From Patescibacteria group bacterium (GTDB lineage: Bacteria > Patescibacteriota > Gracilibacteria > BD1-5 > UBA2023), in contig JAUPLX010000058.1 of NCBI GenBank assembly GCA_030836665.1, positions 1-7,772 of the forward strand: a DNA stretch of 7,772 nucleotides. The letters are read 5' to 3'. Positions 6,108 to 7,772 of this stretch are shown here, piece by piece; the first letter of the stretch is position 1; each line of letters opens with the position of its first letter. Both the position numbers and the translations under genes were made by a program. The notes under the pieces are model-generated. The model was not told the DNA's origin, ran no database searches, and saw only the letters and a list, made by a program, of their open reading frames with translations.

Positions 6108-7772
6108 CTACTCCGAATCGGATGCGGGATTCTTTACCACGATATCTTTCTCGATAGTCCGAATGGTCGCATCGGCGTACCGGGCCTCAAGCTTTACCGT
6201 AAAGGTACCGGCTTTCTCGTAAATGTGCGTCGGGGTCGGTTCGGTAGACGGAATGGTTCCGTCGCCGAAATCCCACGAATAGGTTTCGATCTGTCCGCTG
6301 GAACCGGCGATGTCGAAGTCGATGCCGTTACCGACGATTCCGGAAGAAACGCTCGTATTGATTTTGAGGCTCTTCGGAATGTCTTTGATGACGATCTTTC
6401 TCGTAGCGGTATCTTTCGAGCCGTCGTCCTTCACGACCGTAAGGCTGACCGAATATTCGCCCGGATTGTCGTAGCGGATGGTTTGTACGGCATCGCCTTC
6501 GGCGGGAGCACGCCCAAGACCGAAATCGTAGATGAATTTCGTAATGGTCCCCTGCTTCGTACGGCTGGCCGAACCGTCGAAACGGATGGTCGTGGGCGCG
6601 TAGAAGTTTTCCCCGTCGGAATCCGGAGACGTAATGACGAGATTGGCGGCGAGATCCTTTTTCTTTCCGTCGAACACGATACGTTCGGATACGTCGCTCC
6701 GGTCGTCATCGGAAGCGTTATGGAAGAGGTATTTCACCGTCACCTCGAAGCGCCCGTCGCGAACGAGTTCGTAGTTGACGTTGAGTCCGGTTTTTTGCGG
6801 ACCGCCGTTTCCGAACGTCCATTCGACGGATTCGAGCTGGTACCCGGTATTGCGTACGCGTACGTCCGTAGCGTCGAAGGTAAGCTTCGAAGGTATGGAG
6901 AATTTCTGGATGCGGTACGCGTCGGTCGTCCTGTCGTAGGTGTCCTTGAGAAGATTGGTATCGGAACTGTCGGAAACGCGCAGGAGCGGTTCGTCGCCTT
7001 CCGAACGCATCAGGATGAGCGGACGTTTGATAACGAATTCGCTTTCGATATCGACGGTATTTCCCGCGGCGTCGGTGAGATAGACGGTAAACTTCTGTTT
7101 TCCGTATTCGTTAAACGTCCATTCGCATTCTTCCTTGCGGCAGAATACGGAACCTCCGTCAAGCGCCCAGCGGTACGCGGCTACGTCGCCGCCCGTCCGG
7201 ACTTTCACGTCTTCCAAAGAAAACCGGTACGTAAGCTGGTCGTCTTTCACCCGTTCGACCTTAGTCTTCGCCTCGATAGGAACGTCGCCTTCAGGCCGGA
7301 TGACGAATATCTTATTGCAGCTTTCCTCTTTCGTTTTGCTCGTCAGAAGCGCCAAACAAAGGAAACGTTCCTCTCGGGAATATTTCGCCGTATAGACCGG
7401 CTGGCTCGAAACGGCGGTATTGAGATCGGAGCTTTCGTACCATTTCGGAGTACCGAGTTGGGAAGTATCCTTCGCGTCGAATACGATGCCCTTCTTCGTT
7501 TTCGTAATCTTTACGATGGCCGAAAGATTGATGACGGGAAGTTCCATCGGCTTGGTCATCTGTTCGCCGGTAATGTTGTTCCGGCCTACGTAGGTCCCCT
7601 TGGGAACGTATTTCCCCTTCGTATCGTAGGTAAAAATGAGGTCGTTGGCTTCCGAGGGTTCAGCCCCTTCCTTGTCGACGGCGCCGTCGCCATCGAAGTC
7701 GATTTCGAACGAATCGATCTTCATGTACTTCTTCGTTACGTACGAAGCGTCGGAACCGAGATCGAATTTCAA
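6108..7772 (-). CDS. Multi-domain PKD-repeat surface protein (5' partial)
   Basis: A probably secreted or cell-surface structural or adhesive protein. 554 residues are visible; the true N-terminus, and any signal peptide, lies beyond the right edge. The fragment is a chain of PKD-like beta-sandwich domains. The clearest is at about 499-530 (YSWDFGDGTIPSTEPTP, then HIYEKAGTFTVKLEA). A second is near 414-446 (YDFGLGRAP, then YDNPGEYSVSLTVV). More divergent ones centre on VEWTFGNGG and on YRWALDGG with KQKFTVYLTDAAGN. At the right edge, DFDGDGAVDKEG with FTYDTKGKYVPKGTYVG resembles a PKD start with a DxDxDG calcium-loop pattern. The protein ends KNPASDSE with TAG and shows no sortase motif, membrane anchor or catalytic motif. 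No in-frame TGA occurs in this gene, unlike the other recognisable genes. It converges on glmS across a shared terminator. The PKD assignment is firm; the role is inferred. Confidence 0.85.
   Translation of the reverse strand: MKFDLGSDASYVTKKYMKIDSFEIDFDGDGAVDKEGAEPSEANDLIFTYDTKGKYVPKGTYVGRNNITGEQMTKPMELPVINLSAIVKITKTKKGIVFDAKDTSQLGTPKWYESSDLNTAVSSQPVYTAKYSREERFLCLALLTSKTKEESCNKIFVIRPEGDVPIEAKTKVERVKDDQLTYRFSLEDVKVRTGGDVAAYRWALDGGSVFCRKEECEWTFNEYGKQKFTVYLTDAAGNTVDIESEFVIKRPLILMRSEGDEPLLRVSDSSDTNLLKDTYDRTTDAYRIQKFSIPSKLTFDATDVRVRNTGYQLESVEWTFGNGGPQKTGLNVNYELVRDGRFEVTVKYLFHNASDDDRSDVSERIVFDGKKKDLAANLVITSPDSDGENFYAPTTIRFDGSASRTKQGTITKFIYDFGLGRAPAEGDAVQTIRYDNPGEYSVSLTVVKDDGSKDTATRKIVIKDIPKSLKINTSVSSGIVGNGIDFDIAGSSGQIETYSWDFGDGTIPSTEPTPTHIYEKAGTFTVKLEARYADATIRTIEKDIVVKNPASDSE

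Noticed and set aside
1..7772. tRNA, rRNA, CRISPR array or insertion sequence
   Set aside because: No cloverleaf with T-loop signature, no regularly spaced repeats and no transposase or terminal inverted repeats were seen. The only repeats are the 18-bp tandem copy and the 21-bp inverted repeat.

Overview
The window comes from a bacterium that reads UGA as glycine (genetic code 25), which points to Gracilibacteria or Absconditabacteria (BD1-5/SR1, in the Candidate Phyla Radiation/Patescibacteria). The evidence is internal. Four of the five recognisable genes are interrupted by in-frame TGA under the standard code, become full-length when TGA is read through, and in three cases put glycine exactly where the family requires it. 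These are codon 3 of glmS (Met-Cys-UGA-Ile for the invariant MCGI start), the residue before the prepilin peptidase cut in a pilin (UGA-FTLVEL), and the GGAE loop of a GT4 glycosyltransferase. No gene here ends in TGA; every visible stop is TAA or TAG. Base composition is moderate (about 47-55% GC in the coding lines I counted), higher than I recall for most members of these lineages, and UGA is a rare glycine codon (8 in about 2,300 confidently coding codons).

Layout from left to right. (1) Minus strand, 1-922: a pilin-like protein running off the left edge, with a long basic leader, a canonical GFTLVEL pilin helix, a variable domain, a Pro/Thr linker and then an ELWxxDGT-repeat module. (2) Plus strand, 986-1516: a small basic, coiled-coil-rich protein of unknown function, followed by a bidirectional hairpin terminator. 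(3) Minus strand, 1570-2742, and plus strand, 2806-4095: two divergently transcribed GT4 glycosyltransferases sharing a 63-bp control region. (4) Plus strand, 4191-6044: glmS, after a 95-bp gap containing a perfect 21-bp inverted repeat. (5) A 13-bp-stem bidirectional terminator at 6063-6094. (6) Minus strand, 6108 to the right edge: a large protein built from PKD-like beta-sandwich domains, its N-terminus outside the window.

Functionally this is a cell-surface locus. GlmS makes glucosamine-6-phosphate, the entry to UDP-GlcNAc. The two GT4 enzymes probably build a surface glycan or glycosylate surface proteins. The pilin/ELWxxDGT protein and the PKD protein look like extracellular fibre or adhesin components. 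That suits an epibiotic or predatory lifestyle, but lifestyle is inferred from the lineage, not seen in the sequence.

No RNA gene, CRISPR array, insertion sequence or transposase was seen, and no stretch longer than 300 bases lacks a gene. Strong Shine-Dalgarno sequences are absent before all visible starts, so start choices rest on family alignment and reading-frame extent. Long open frames antisense to glmS and the glycosyltransferases are shadows.
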